Source: Agathobaculum butyriciproducens (GTDB lineage: Bacteria; Bacillota; Clostridia; Oscillospirales; Butyricicoccaceae). From it: a stretch of DNA of 64,000 nt. Position numbers and translations under genes: made by a program. Location of the stretch: NCBI GenBank assembly GCA_003096535.1, contig QEKJ01000002.1:172387-236386 (forward strand), written 5' to 3'. Below are positions 28,370 to 36,637 of the stretch, piece after piece; the first letter of the stretch is position 1; the number at the start of each line of letters is the position of its first letter. Below the pieces are notes generated by a model that ran no database searches, had not been told where the DNA came from, and was given only the letters and a program-made list of their open reading frames with translations.

Positions 28370-30113
28370 GTCTATGAAACGGATCATTAAATGGGCGGGG
28401 AAATATAAGGGACGCCTCTATCTTGGCTCTGTTTTTTCCTTTTTCAGCAGCCTGTCTACGGCGATCCCTACAATGGCTGCCGCTTATGCCCTTGATAAAG
28501 CAATCGCAGCTTATTGGGCAGGCAACACAATAGAATCCTCCCTGATCTGGCAGACGCTTTGGATTATTGTTGGCTCGATTGCGCTTAACTTTCTACTCTC
28601 TTATTTGCGGGCGGTGTTGCAGGAAAGCATTGGTTATGAAGTAGCCGCAGGGCAGCGAATCCATTTAGGCGATGTGCTGAAAAGGGTTCCTCTGGGATAT
28701 TTTTCTAAAAACAGCGTGGGCGATATTCTGACAGGTGTTACCACGGAGCTATCCACACTTGAATTGCAGGGAATGAAGATGGTTGACATCATCATCAACG
28801 GATATGCAAAGTTTATTGCAATTCTCCTGTGTTTCCTTTTCCTGAGTCCAGCCGCAGCAGTGATTTCTGTTGTCGGCGTTGCCTTTTCCTCATTGGCCTT
28901 ACATGGTATCAGCAGGCATAGTGAAAAGACCGCTGCTATCACGCACCAGGCCATGGAGGATATGTCTGGCTCTGCGATTGAATATATCCGCGGGCTGTCC
29001 ATCGTTAAATCGTTCGGACAGGAAGGGGCTTCTATCGAAAGTTTCCGCAAGGCAAATACGGATTTGAAAAATATTCATATCAAAGTAGAAAAAGGCTATA
29101 CGCCATTTAACTGCTTGCATCTGTTCTCCTTAAAACTGGCATCTATGGGGATTGTGTTTATCTGTGCATGGCAGACACTTAACGGGCAAATGAGTCTTGC
29201 TTATTTCCTGATGTTTGTTCTGTTTTCTTTCGTAATCTTTGGAAGTGTGGAAAACATTAACGACGCGGCTCACATGCTGGGTCTTATAGATTCCGCTATG
29301 AATAAGCTGGAAGCTCTGGAAAATGCAGAATATATCGACCAAGACGGAAAAGATATTACACCGACCTCGTATGACATTACTTTTCAGGATGTATCCTTTG
29401 GTTACGATAAACGGACTGTATTGCACGATGTGAATTTCACGATTCCGCAGAATACCACAACAGCGATTGTAGGTCCCTCCGGGAGCGGCAAGTCTACCCT
29501 GTGCAGCCTGATTGCACGCTTTTATGATGTTGACGCCGGAAAAATCACTTTAGGAGAAACAGATATTCGAGAATTTACCTGTGACAGCTTACTAAAAAAT
29601 ATCAGTATGGTGTTCCAGAATGTATATCTGTTCCGGGATACAATCCGTAACAATATCAAATTCGGCAGCCCGGACGCTTCGGAGGAACAGATGATTGCCG
29701 CTGCAAAAGAAGCGCGCTGCCATGACTTTATTATGGCCTTGCCAGATGGATATGATACCGTCATTGGGGAGGGCGGTTCTTCTCTTTCCGGCGGTGAAAA
29801 GCAGCGGATTTCGATTGCCAGAGCCATGCTGAAAGATGCGCCGATTGTTATTTTGGATGAGGCCACGGCCAGCATTGACCCAGAGAATGAGCATTTGATT
29901 CAAGAGGCTATTTCCGCACTGACACATGGTAAAACAATCATAACGATTGCCCATAGACTGGCGACGATTGAAAATGCGGATCAAATTCTTGTCATTGATG
30001 GTGGAACCGTCGTGCAGAAAGGAACCCATAAGGAATTGCTGGCTCAAAGGGGAACCTATCAGGAATTTATTAAGATTCGGGAACAGGCTGAGGGGTGGAG
30101 GATTCAACAATAA
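28362..30113 (+). CDS. ABC half-transporter, exporter fold (YbtQ-like layout)
   Basis: A 583-residue protein with six membrane helices and a C-terminal ATPase (GPSGSGKST, LSGGEKQRISIARAML, LDEATASIDPENE). I chose ATG 28362, which follows AAGGAGGTG and overlaps the previous stop by 8 bases. The partner at 26588 has a similar architecture, so the two probably form a heterodimer. Its Walker B catalytic Glu is intact. Confidence 0.85.
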   Translation: MFKSMKRIIKWAGKYKGRLYLGSVFSFFSSLSTAIPTMAAAYALDKAIAAYWAGNTIESSLIWQTLWIIVGSIALNFLLSYLRAVLQESIGYEVAAGQRIHLGDVLKRVPLGYFSKNSVGDILTGVTTELSTLELQGMKMVDIIINGYAKFIAILLCFLFLSPAAAVISVVGVAFSSLALHGISRHSEKTAAITHQAMEDMSGSAIEYIRGLSIVKSFGQEGASIESFRKANTDLKNIHIKVEKGYTPFNCLHLFSLKLASMGIVFICAWQTLNGQMSLAYFLMFVLFSFVIFGSVENINDAAHMLGLIDSAMNKLEALENAEYIDQDGKDITPTSYDITFQDVSFGYDKRTVLHDVNFTIPQNTTTAIVGPSGSGKSTLCSLIARFYDVDAGKITLGETDIREFTCDSLLKNISMVFQNVYLFRDTIRNNIKFGSPDASEEQMIAAAKEARCHDFIMALPDGYDTVIGEGGSSLSGGEKQRISIARAMLKDAPIVILDEATASIDPENEHLIQEAISALTHGKTIITIAHRLATIENADQILVIDGGTVVQKGTHKELLAQRGTYQEFIKIREQAEGWRIQQ

Positions 30114-30130
30114 GCATAAAGGAGGAACTG

Positions 30131-30499
30131 ATGAAGATTCATGCGTCTGGGGAGGATTATCTGGAGGCTATCCTTGTTCTACAAAAGAAAATGGGCATGG
30201 TCCGCTCAATTGACCTTGCCCGGCACATGGGCTTTAGCAAACCGAGTATCAGCCATGCGGTAGGCGTTTTGAAAAATGGAGGTTTTCTGACCGTGGATGA
30301 TGATGGGTTCCTTCATCTGACCGTCATAGGTCGGGAGATTGCCGAGAAAATCTATGAACGCCATTTGTTTTTTATGGAGCAGTTTATCGCTGCTGGCGTC
30401 GATCAGGAAACAGCGGAACAAGACGCCTGCCGGATTGAACACGCCATCAGTGATACATCTTTCCGAAAGCTGAAGGAGAAAGTACAAGGAACCGATTAG
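30131..30499 (+). CDS. DtxR/MntR-like metal-dependent regulator
   Basis: A 122-residue protein with an N-terminal winged helix (residues 5-65: EDYLEAILVLQKK, LARHMGFSKPSISHAVGVL) and a helical dimerisation and metal region (ERHLFFMEQF, HAISD). The length and pattern fit the DtxR/MntR/IdeR family, lacking the C-terminal SH3-like domain. ATG 30131 has AAAGGAGG. The presence of a metal sensor at the end of the operon is the strongest sign that the cargo handles iron, manganese or another metal. Confidence 0.85.
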   Translation: MKIHASGEDYLEAILVLQKKMGMVRSIDLARHMGFSKPSISHAVGVLKNGGFLTVDDDGFLHLTVIGREIAEKIYERHLFFMEQFIAAGVDQETAEQDACRIEHAISDTSFRKLKEKVQGTD

Positions 30500-30600
30500 C
30501 GCACATCGGCTCCGCTCTGCTCTGCATAATAAGTTATCTGCCCCGTCCGGGGAAAGAAAAAAACCGTTGACTGGGGCAGATAATTTCGTGCGCTATTTTA
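30497..30600 (+). terminator. Nested hairpin downstream of the metal regulator
   Basis: TAGCGCAC (30497-30504) pairs with GTGCGCTA (30588-30595), and inside TTATCTGCCCC (30534-30544) pairs perfectly with GGGGCAGATAA (30573-30583); CCCCG-TC-CGGGG (30541-30552) is an alternative pairing. The 3' side is followed by TTTTA. It could be a terminator, or part of the boundary of the cargo block. Confidence 0.55.
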
Positions 30601-30610
30601 AGGTTTGAAC

Positions 30611-30775
30611 TCAATCGGCGGTTTTGAAGGACAATTTCAGAGCCGCCGTTTCTTTGCGTTTACACAAACTAATGACGACTTGCAGGGACACGGTAGCCGC
30701 TTGGAGGTTAATTTGCCGTGTCTCTTTTGCTTTTTCAAAGCTCCCATGATCTACATCAATTAAAAAAAGCATTGC
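30611..30775 (-). CDS. Possible small protein between cargo and excision module
   Basis: A 54-codon frame starts at ATG 30775 with a very strong site (GGAGGAGGGG) and a TGCTATACT extended -10 a short way upstream on the same strand. The N-terminus is hydrophobic (MLFLIDV), the rest basic. No family is recognised; the good start signals are the main evidence. The rest of 30500-30990 holds only the hairpins described here. Confidence 0.4.
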   Translation of the reverse strand, partial: AMLFLIDVDHGSFEKAKETRQINLQAATVSLQVVISLCKRKETAALKLSFKTAD

Positions 30776-30938
30776 CCCTCCTCCGGGCAAGTATAGCATT
30801 GCATCGGCATTATCGTTCCATGTGATTCAGCATAATAATAACTGTTCTTGGTGCGCCAGTTTCCCATTGCGGGAATCTGGCGTTTTTTGTTGCCTTTTTT
30901 TCGGAGATAATCCGGCTGTATACCGGTGTCGTTCCCCA

Positions 30939-30984
30939 CCTCCATTCGATTCACTCGTCAATCACCCGTGAATCGAAATGGAGG
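30939..30984 (+). promoter_or_regulatory. Hairpin burying the ribosome-binding site of the sigma factor gene
   Basis: CCTCCATTCGATTCAC (30939-30954) pairs with GTGAATCG-A-AATGGAGG (30968-30984), 16 base pairs with one bulged A and a 13-base loop. The right arm contains GGAGG, the ribosome-binding site of the gene starting at 30991. There is no T-tract, so it is not an intrinsic terminator. It is a candidate translational switch; it could also be a protein-binding dyad in DNA. Confidence 0.7.
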
Positions 30985-30990
30985 TACATA

Positions 30991-31404
30991 ATGAAGAAAA
31001 TTAACCTTCGGGAACTTTATCCTGATGTTTATACAACAGACTTTTTTGTAGATGTGACAGAGGAAGTAATGGAGACTATTCGAGCAGCTGAACGTGCGGA
31101 GGCTGCGTATGAGCGAAAGATGTATCGTTATAAAGCACAGTATTCTCTGGATTGGGAGAATGGCATTGAAAATGCGGTGCTGTTGAAGCCGAAAACACCG
31201 GAGATGCTTCTGGAGGAAAAGCAGCTTCAGGAGCAGGTCTATTCTGCTGTGATGAATTTACCGGAAAAACAGGCAAAGAGGATTTATGCCCGATATTACC
31301 TGGGAATGACGGTAAATGAAATTGCCGGGGTAGAAGGTGTAGATCCAAGCCGTGTTCGAGACAGTATCCGCCGTGGCTTAAAGCAGCTCGGAAAATATTT
31401 TTGA
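30991..31404 (+). CDS. Sigma factor-like (region 4) regulator of the ICE
   Basis: A 137-residue protein with a C-terminal sigma-70 region 4 HTH (about residues 85-135: LPEKQAKRIYARYYLGMTVNEIAG, VRDSIRRGL). Such proteins sit before xis and int in Tn1549/Tn916-type elements and act on excision or conjugation genes. ATG 30991 follows GGAGG, which is sequestered by the hairpin at 30939-30984. Confidence 0.8.
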   Translation: MKKINLRELYPDVYTTDFFVDVTEEVMETIRAAERAEAAYERKMYRYKAQYSLDWENGIENAVLLKPKTPEMLLEEKQLQEQVYSAVMNLPEKQAKRIYARYYLGMTVNEIAGVEGVDPSRVRDSIRRGLKQLGKYF

Positions 31405-31835
31405 TAAAGTTTCATTTGATGCGCCTGTTTTTTGCCTTTTTTGTCAGTGTTAATAAGAAGGACAAGTTTTCCTCCTTCATCTGCACATTGACAATCGAAT
31501 AGACAGCACAACAGGTACATAAACCCATGTATGAGCGAATATGAAACGCCGCGAGGATGGAGCAGTCAGGGAGGTGATGAAAGCACTGCTTCGGAGCGAT
31601 CTACGATTTCATAAAAGAATGGTGGCAGATTTGGCGCGATGACTACATGGGGGCTTAAAGATACTTCCTCACGGCCCGCCAAAGACTTGGGGGGAACCCT
31701 GCGGCACACGTTACGAACGATGCTGCGGAGTTATGACATCCGCGCCAGCGGAGACCTATTGTGTTCCCATCGTCAGGGGGCGTGGCAAATGTGACGAAAG
31801 CTGAGAAATATAAATAGGAAGCGTTTGCCGCTTTC

Positions 31836-31900
31836 TGTTCAAAATCAGATACCATGCGCTGGTGGTTTCGGCTGCCAGCGTATTCATGTGATTTTGAACA
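31836..31900 (+). repeat. Large dyad upstream of xis
   Basis: TGTTCAAAATCA (31836-31847) pairs perfectly with TGATTTTGAACA (31889-31900), and CGCTGG (31857-31862) with CCAGCG (31875-31880). A smaller stem, GGAAGCG...CGCTTTC, lies just before it (about 31818-31835). The stretch 31405-31835 otherwise holds no convincing gene; a 51-codon ORF from ATG 31638 has no site to support it. The dyad may fold as RNA or serve as a protein binding site for integrase or excisionase. Confidence 0.6.
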
Positions 31901-31941
31901 AACACGATGACAAACTTGACGGATTGGAGGAAATATGCTTT

Positions 31942-32172
31942 ATGGAAAAACTTATTACGCGAAAAGAAGCAGCAGAAATTTTGGGTATCAGCATTGCAAC
32001 GCTGGACGCGGCCCGTAACAATGGCCTTATTTCTTATGTGCAATATGTGCAGAATGGCTGTGTGTACTTTACCTCGGCGGGCCTTCAGGAGTATATCGCA
32101 AAATGCACCCACAGAGCAAAGCCAGCAGAAAAGAACGCAACATATCGTAAACCTCGCAGAGCTGGAGTGTGA
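31942..32172 (+). CDS. xis: Excisionase (Xis)
   Basis: A 76-residue basic protein with a MerR-like winged helix (residues 3-45: LITRKEAAEILGISIATLDAARNNGLI) and a Lys/Arg-rich tail. ATG 31942 follows GGAGG about 12 bases upstream; an upstream extension from 31825 is unlikely. It lies between the dyad and the first integrase, the usual place for a Xis that tips the integrase towards excision. Confidence 0.8.
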   Translation: MEKLITRKEAAEILGISIATLDAARNNGLISYVQYVQNGCVYFTSAGLQEYIAKCTHRAKPAEKNATYRKPRRAGV

Positions 32173-32256
32173 GCCGGTCCGTATCCTTGTCGAAATCATA
32201 ATGGTCTGATAAAACATAGATACAGCGCTGGAGTATATTCTTAGGAGGTGGAGGAA

Positions 32257-33474
32257 TTGGCAAATAGGAAAATAATGCTTCCTCAATATGGCACAGTTAT
32301 GAAAAGAGGTGTCCTATATTATAGGACCAGAATCAAAAACACGAATGGTAAGCTCGTAGCTATCTACGCAAAAACACCTGAAGAACTATACAACAAAGAA
32401 ACGCTTGCGTTGGAACAGATTGAGAATGCCACTTTTCATCGGAAAACGCCCACAGTTGCAGAGTATTGTGAAAAGTGGCTGCTGATGCAGTCGGTTCATG
32501 TACGAGCTACTACTTTGACGGATTACACCTCAAAGGTCAGGCGGCATATTATAGCGGAATTGGGAGATAAACGGATGGGTGAGGTTAGCCTGGATGATAT
32601 TCAGCTTGCCCTTGTTCCGGTTTCCAAGAAATCTGCATCGGTTTATAAATCTGTGGTAATCCTTTACAAATCTATCTTTCGCGCAGCGATGGAAAGCAGG
32701 ATCATTGACCATAACCCGACGATTTATCTCACGACAAAAGGTGGCGGTGTTCCACAAGAGGATCGTCAGGCTTTGACAGATGAACAGGCAGCACGCCTTT
32801 TGAATGCTATCCGAGATTTGCCGCCTTATGTCTTTGTCATGATTGGTTTATATGCAGGGCTGCGCCGGGAAGAAATTCTTGCTCTGCAATGGGATTCAGT
32901 ATATCTGGATACGGATACTCCATATCTGACGGTAAGGCGGGCATGGCACACAGAACACAACAGACCGGTAATCTCAGACGAATTGAAAACCAAGGCTGCG
33001 GAGAGAAATATCCCTCTTCCTGTTTGCTTGGCTGAGTGTTTGAAAGCAGCAAAGGAAACATCGACTTCGGAGTATGTGGTTTCAAACCGGGACGGCGAAC
33101 CGCTGTCCTACACGCAGTTTAAGCGACTTTGGCAGTATATTGTTACGAGGACGGTCAAGGAGCGGAGCTATTATCGGTATGAAGATGGAAAAAGAGTAAA
33201 GCATACTGTCACACCTGTCTTGGGAGAAAAGGCCGCTCATAACGGAAAAGTGGTTTACAGTCTGGACTTTGAAGTAACACCCCATCAGCTGCGGCATACT
33301 TACATTACCAATCTCATTCATGCATCGGTAGATCCCAAAACGGTTCAATACCTGGCAGGCCATGAAAGTAGCAAGATTACCATGGACATTTATGCAAAGG
33401 TTAAGTACAACAGACCAGATGAGCTGGTCAGATCAATGAGTTGCGCGTTTGCAAGCTGGGACGCAACACAGTAA
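32257..33474 (+). CDS. int: Tyrosine integrase 1 of the ICE
   Basis: A 405-residue tyrosine recombinase. I chose TTG 32257, which follows AGGAGG (32243-32248) at 8 bases; a GTG at 32248 falls inside the site. Catalytic residues are visible: Arg203/204 in GLRREEI, HQLRH (His343, Arg346), GHESS, and Tyr379 in MDIYAKV. An AP2-like and SAM-like arm/core N-terminus precedes them. It probably works with xis. It is about two-thirds identical by eye to the integrase downstream. Confidence 0.9.
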   Translation: MANRKIMLPQYGTVMKRGVLYYRTRIKNTNGKLVAIYAKTPEELYNKETLALEQIENATFHRKTPTVAEYCEKWLLMQSVHVRATTLTDYTSKVRRHIIAELGDKRMGEVSLDDIQLALVPVSKKSASVYKSVVILYKSIFRAAMESRIIDHNPTIYLTTKGGGVPQEDRQALTDEQAARLLNAIRDLPPYVFVMIGLYAGLRREEILALQWDSVYLDTDTPYLTVRRAWHTEHNRPVISDELKTKAAERNIPLPVCLAECLKAAKETSTSEYVVSNRDGEPLSYTQFKRLWQYIVTRTVKERSYYRYEDGKRVKHTVTPVLGEKAAHNGKVVYSLDFEVTPHQLRHTYITNLIHASVDPKTVQYLAGHESSKITMDIYAKVKYNRPDELVRSMSCAFASWDATQ

Positions 33475-33497
33475 TAATAAAACAGGAAGTAAAGCAG

Positions 33498-33529
33498 GAG
33501 CGAGGCAAGGATGTCTCGCTCTTTGTTTT
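33498..33529 (+). terminator. Terminator after integrase 1
   Basis: GAGCGAG (33498-33504) pairs with CTCGCTC (33515-33521), followed by TTTGTTTT. A second dyad, CCGTATCT/AGATACGG (33537-33544 and 33572-33579), lies between it and integrase 2 and might be a regulatory or arm site. Confidence 0.55.
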
Positions 33530-33622
33530 ACATCAGCCGTATCTTTGATTAAATCGAGGCTTTCTGATAAAAAGAGAGTGTAGATACGGAGACTACACAT
33601 TATCAAGAAAGGACAATCAAAG

Positions 33623-34834
33623 ATGGCAAAAAAGAAAACACAGATCCCGAAGTACGGGACCATTACATTGAAAGGAATCCAGTATTACAGAACCAGGATT
33701 ACGGATGCAGATGGCAAAGAGTTGAGTTTGTATGCCGCTACTTGTGAAGAATTGTATGAGAAGCAGTTAGAGGCCCGGAAGCAGGTAGAAGAAATTATCT
33801 TTCACCGGCAGCACCCGACAGTAGCCGAGTATGGCGAGAAGTGGCTGCTGATGCAGTCAGCAAAGGTGTCTGCGTCTACACTCAGAGGTTATACGAGGGA
33901 TATGACAAACTATATCATCAAACCTCTGGGAGAGATGTATATGGAAGAAGTGACTGCTGACGATATTCGGCTGGCTCTTGTTCCATTGTCAAAGAAATCG
34001 GAAGGCTTATACAATAAGGTCAATATGCTGCTCAAGTGCATTTTTTATGCGGCAGAGAGAAACCAAATTCTTGAACACAATCCCTGTGCGGGAATATCCG
34101 GTAAAGGCGGAAAACCGACAAAAAAGAAGGAGGCATTGACAGATCAGCAGGTAGCCGTGCTTCTGGATACAGTCAAGGGGCTTCCTCCATATTTGTTTAT
34201 TATGCTCGGTTTGTATTCCGGTCTGCGTCGGGAAGAAATTCTTGCACTGCAATGGGATTGTGTATTTCTGGACGAGGATACACCTTATCTATCGGTGAGG
34301 CGGGCATGGCGTACAGAGCATAACAGACCCGTGGTTTCTACGGTGCTAAAGACTCCGGCGGCAAAAAGGGATATTCCGATACCGAAGTGTTTGGTGGATT
34401 GTCTGAGAGAAACGAAAGAAAATTCCATATCAGATTATGTGATCGCTGACAGCAAAGGAGAGCCACTGGCTGCCTCGCAGTTCCAAAGAGTGTGGCAGTA
34501 TGTCGTTGTCCGCTCCACTAAGCCCCGGAACTATTATAAGTATGTAAATGGGGAGAGTATCAAATATACGGTTACTCCAACGCTGGGTATGACCCAGAAG
34601 AATCAACCCCAAATCAAATATACGCTGGACTTTGATGTGACACCTCATCAGCTGCGGCACACTTACATCACCAATCTTCTCTATGCAGGCGTTGATCCAA
34701 AGACAGTACAATACCTTGCCGGACACGAAAACAGCAAAACAACTATGGACATCTATGCAAAAGTGAAGTATAATAAACCAGAGGAACTGTTTGGGGTAGT
34801 AAATGGTGCGTTTCATCAGGCTATTGCTGAATGA
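33623..34834 (+). CDS. int: Tyrosine integrase 2 of the ICE
   Basis: A 403-residue recombinase with the same motifs as integrase 1: GLRREEI, TPHQLRHTYITNL, AGHENSKT and catalytic Tyr378. The start has AAGAAAGGA just upstream of ATG 33623. It lies 148 bases after integrase 1 and about 100 bases before the rpsI fragment, so it is the integrase nearest the attachment site. Both copies keep the full catalytic set, so neither looks dead. Confidence 0.9.
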   Translation: MAKKKTQIPKYGTITLKGIQYYRTRITDADGKELSLYAATCEELYEKQLEARKQVEEIIFHRQHPTVAEYGEKWLLMQSAKVSASTLRGYTRDMTNYIIKPLGEMYMEEVTADDIRLALVPLSKKSEGLYNKVNMLLKCIFYAAERNQILEHNPCAGISGKGGKPTKKKEALTDQQVAVLLDTVKGLPPYLFIMLGLYSGLRREEILALQWDCVFLDEDTPYLSVRRAWRTEHNRPVVSTVLKTPAAKRDIPIPKCLVDCLRETKENSISDYVIADSKGEPLAASQFQRVWQYVVVRSTKPRNYYKYVNGESIKYTVTPTLGMTQKNQPQIKYTLDFDVTPHQLRHTYITNLLYAGVDPKTVQYLAGHENSKTTMDIYAKVKYNKPEELFGVVNGAFHQAIAE

Positions 34835-34930
34835 AAAAGGCCGTTTTTTATGGTCCGCACACCGGATAACTGAGAGGCAGAAAGCCGGAAAAGCCCGGAG
34901 TATCAAGGGAAAACAGCTCAAAAACTCGCG

Positions 34931-34981
34931 CAATACGGTCTGAAGGCTGCACGTCGTGCATCGCAGTTCTCCAAGCGCTAA
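34931..34981 (+). other. Duplicated 3' end of rpsI marking the ICE junction (att site)
   Basis: Codons from 34931 read QYGLKAARRASQFSKR-stop, the conserved C-terminus of ribosomal protein S9. Only this tail is present, with ICE sequence before it. This is what integration into the 3' end of rpsI leaves at the far junction; the intact gene should lie beyond the left end of the ICE. The core of the repeat probably starts near the TACGG at 34934. Confidence 0.8.
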
Positions 34982-35000
34982 TCATATATTCGTGCTTTCA

Positions 35001-35040
35001 AAGTGCAGAAAACGCAAGTTTTCTGCACTTTTTCTTTGCT
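35001..35040 (+). terminator. Strong terminator, originally of the rpsI operon
   Basis: AAGTGCAGAAAAC (35001-35013) pairs perfectly with GTTTTCTGCACTT (35018-35030) around a GCAA loop, then T-rich. It follows the rpsI stop by about 20 bases and is the likely chromosomal terminator of rplM-rpsI. Confidence 0.85.
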
Positions 35041-35158
35041 TTCGGACAAAACAATATATATGCAGAATTGCAATGCAAAACATGAGAAACATGTGCTTTT
35101 CTCATCAATAAAACCGTGCTTCAATAGAAGCAGACAAAAAACGAAACGGAGAATGCAC

Positions 35159-35292
35159 ATGGCAAAAACAGAACGCTCATTCGATATGCTGCACGGAGCA
35201 CTGAACGGCAAACTCCCGGCGAGATTGTCGGCCGGCTGATCAGCCTGTCGCTTGGTCTGTTCATGGTGCTCGGTACCTGCACGCTGCTGTAA
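35159..35292 (+). pseudogene. Small frame-shifted membrane-type ORF
   Basis: ATG 35159 (after GGAGAATGCAC) reads MAKTERSFDMLHGALNGKL in one frame; a +/-1 shift near 35205-35220 continues GEIVGRLISLSLGLFMV to TAA 35292. Joined, it would be a ~44-residue one-helix protein. A real frameshift or a sequence error could explain it. A weak terminator-like stem (ACCGG/CCGGT then CGTTTTTT) lies at about 35320-35345. Confidence 0.35.
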
Positions 35293-35369
35293 CCGATCGA
35301 AACCTGTATCCCGTCAAAAACCGGCTGTTTCACCGGTCGTTTTTTGTACGCCGCGACTAACCCTCCCAC

Positions 35370-35398
35370 TGGACGAATGCACAAAAATATGCTACAAT
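35370..35398 (+). promoter_or_regulatory. Probable promoter of the FprA gene
   Basis: TGGACG (35370-35375), 17 bases, then TACAAT (35393-35398) with a TGC extension. The start codon is 35 bases further, after GGAGGTG. Confidence 0.5.
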
Positions 35399-35431
35399 TC
35401 AATATAGATATTTATACGGAGGTGTCGTGCG

Positions 35432-36637
35432 ATGCACAGTACCAGAAAGGTCACGGATGATCTCATTTATGTTGGCGGCAGCGACCGCCGCCTGAGCCGC
35501 TTTGAAAATTTGTTCCCAATCCCCAAGGGCGTATCCTATAACAGCTATGTGCTGCTGGATGAGAAAACCGTGCTGTTTGACACGGCGGACGAGTCCATCA
35601 GCCGTCAGTATATCGAAAACGTCGTTCACGCGCTGAACGGCCGTCCGCTGGACTACATGGTTGTTCAGCATATGGAGCCGGATCACTGTGCGATGATCGA
35701 CGACATGCTGCGCCGCTATCCGGAGGCGAAGATGGTATGCAGTGCCAAGGCGGTCGGCATGTTTGCCCAGTTCTACGGAACGGACGTTGCCGCGCGTGCG
35801 CTGGTCGTCAAGGAAGGCGACAAGCTGTCTACGGGTGAGCATACCCTGCATTTTGTCATGGCGCCGATGGTGCACTGGCCGGAGGTCATGGTCACCTACG
35901 ATGAGAAGGACAAGATCCTGTTCTCTGCTGATGCGTTCGGCACGTTCGGCGCACTGGCCGGCAACATTTTTAATGACGAGATTACGTTCGACACGGTCTG
36001 GATGAACGATGCCCGCCGTTACTACACCAACATTGTCGGCAAGTACGGCGTACAGGTGCAGGCGTTGCTCAAGAAGGCGGCATCGCTCGATATTGAGATG
36101 ATCTGCCCGCTGCATGGCCCGATCTGGCGCAAGGATCTCGGTCTGCTGCTGGAGAAGTACCAGAAGTGGAGCACTTATGAGCCGGAGGACAAGACGGTCA
36201 TGATCGCCTACGCGACCATGTACGGCAACACTGAGAACGCCGCAAACGTGCTCGCAGGTATGCTGGCTGACAAGGGCGTGAAGAATATCGCGATGTACGA
36301 CGTGTCCGAGACCGATGTTTCCGAGCTGGTAGCCGAGAGCTTCCGCTGCAGCCATCTGGTGCTCGCCGCGCCGACCTACAACAGCGGCATTCAGCCGAAG
36401 ATGGAGGCATATCTGTCCGATATCAAGGCGCTTAACCTGCAGAACCGCACGGTTGCGGTCATTGACAACGGCACCTGGGCCGCTACTGCGGGCAAGCAGA
36501 TGATCGGTACGCTCGAGGGCATGAAGAACATGACCATCCTCGAGAACACGATCTCCATCAAGTCTGCACTGGCAGAGAACCAGCTCGGCGCACTCGAAGC
36601 GCTGGCTGACGAGCTGGCAAAGCAGGTAAACGGTTAA
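35432..36637 (+). CDS. FprA-type A flavoprotein (O2/NO reductase)
   Basis: A 401-residue protein with an N-terminal metallo-beta-lactamase-type di-iron domain (QHMEPDH at about residues 79-85, then a His in MVHWPEV and Asp in SADAFG) and a C-terminal flavodoxin domain (about residue 255 onwards, AYATMYGNTENAANV). FprA proteins of anaerobes reduce O2 or NO using reduced rubredoxin or flavins. It lacks a rubredoxin domain. The MITE-like repeat begins at its stop codon. Confidence 0.9.
   Translation: MHSTRKVTDDLIYVGGSDRRLSRFENLFPIPKGVSYNSYVLLDEKTVLFDTADESISRQYIENVVHALNGRPLDYMVVQHMEPDHCAMIDDMLRRYPEAKMVCSAKAVGMFAQFYGTDVAARALVVKEGDKLSTGEHTLHFVMAPMVHWPEVMVTYDEKDKILFSADAFGTFGALAGNIFNDEITFDTVWMNDARRYYTNIVGKYGVQVQALLKKAASLDIEMICPLHGPIWRKDLGLLLEKYQKWSTYEPEDKTVMIAYATMYGNTENAANVLAGMLADKGVKNIAMYDVSETDVSELVAESFRCSHLVLAAPTYNSGIQPKMEAYLSDIKALNLQNRTVAVIDNGTWAATAGKQMIGTLEGMKNMTILENTISIKSALAENQLGALEALADELAKQVNG

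Noticed and set aside
31638..31793. A 51-codon ORF before xis
   Set aside because: No ribosome site and the region looks non-coding.
33623..34834. Integrase 2 as a dead duplicate
   Set aside because: It keeps the full set of catalytic residues and a good start.
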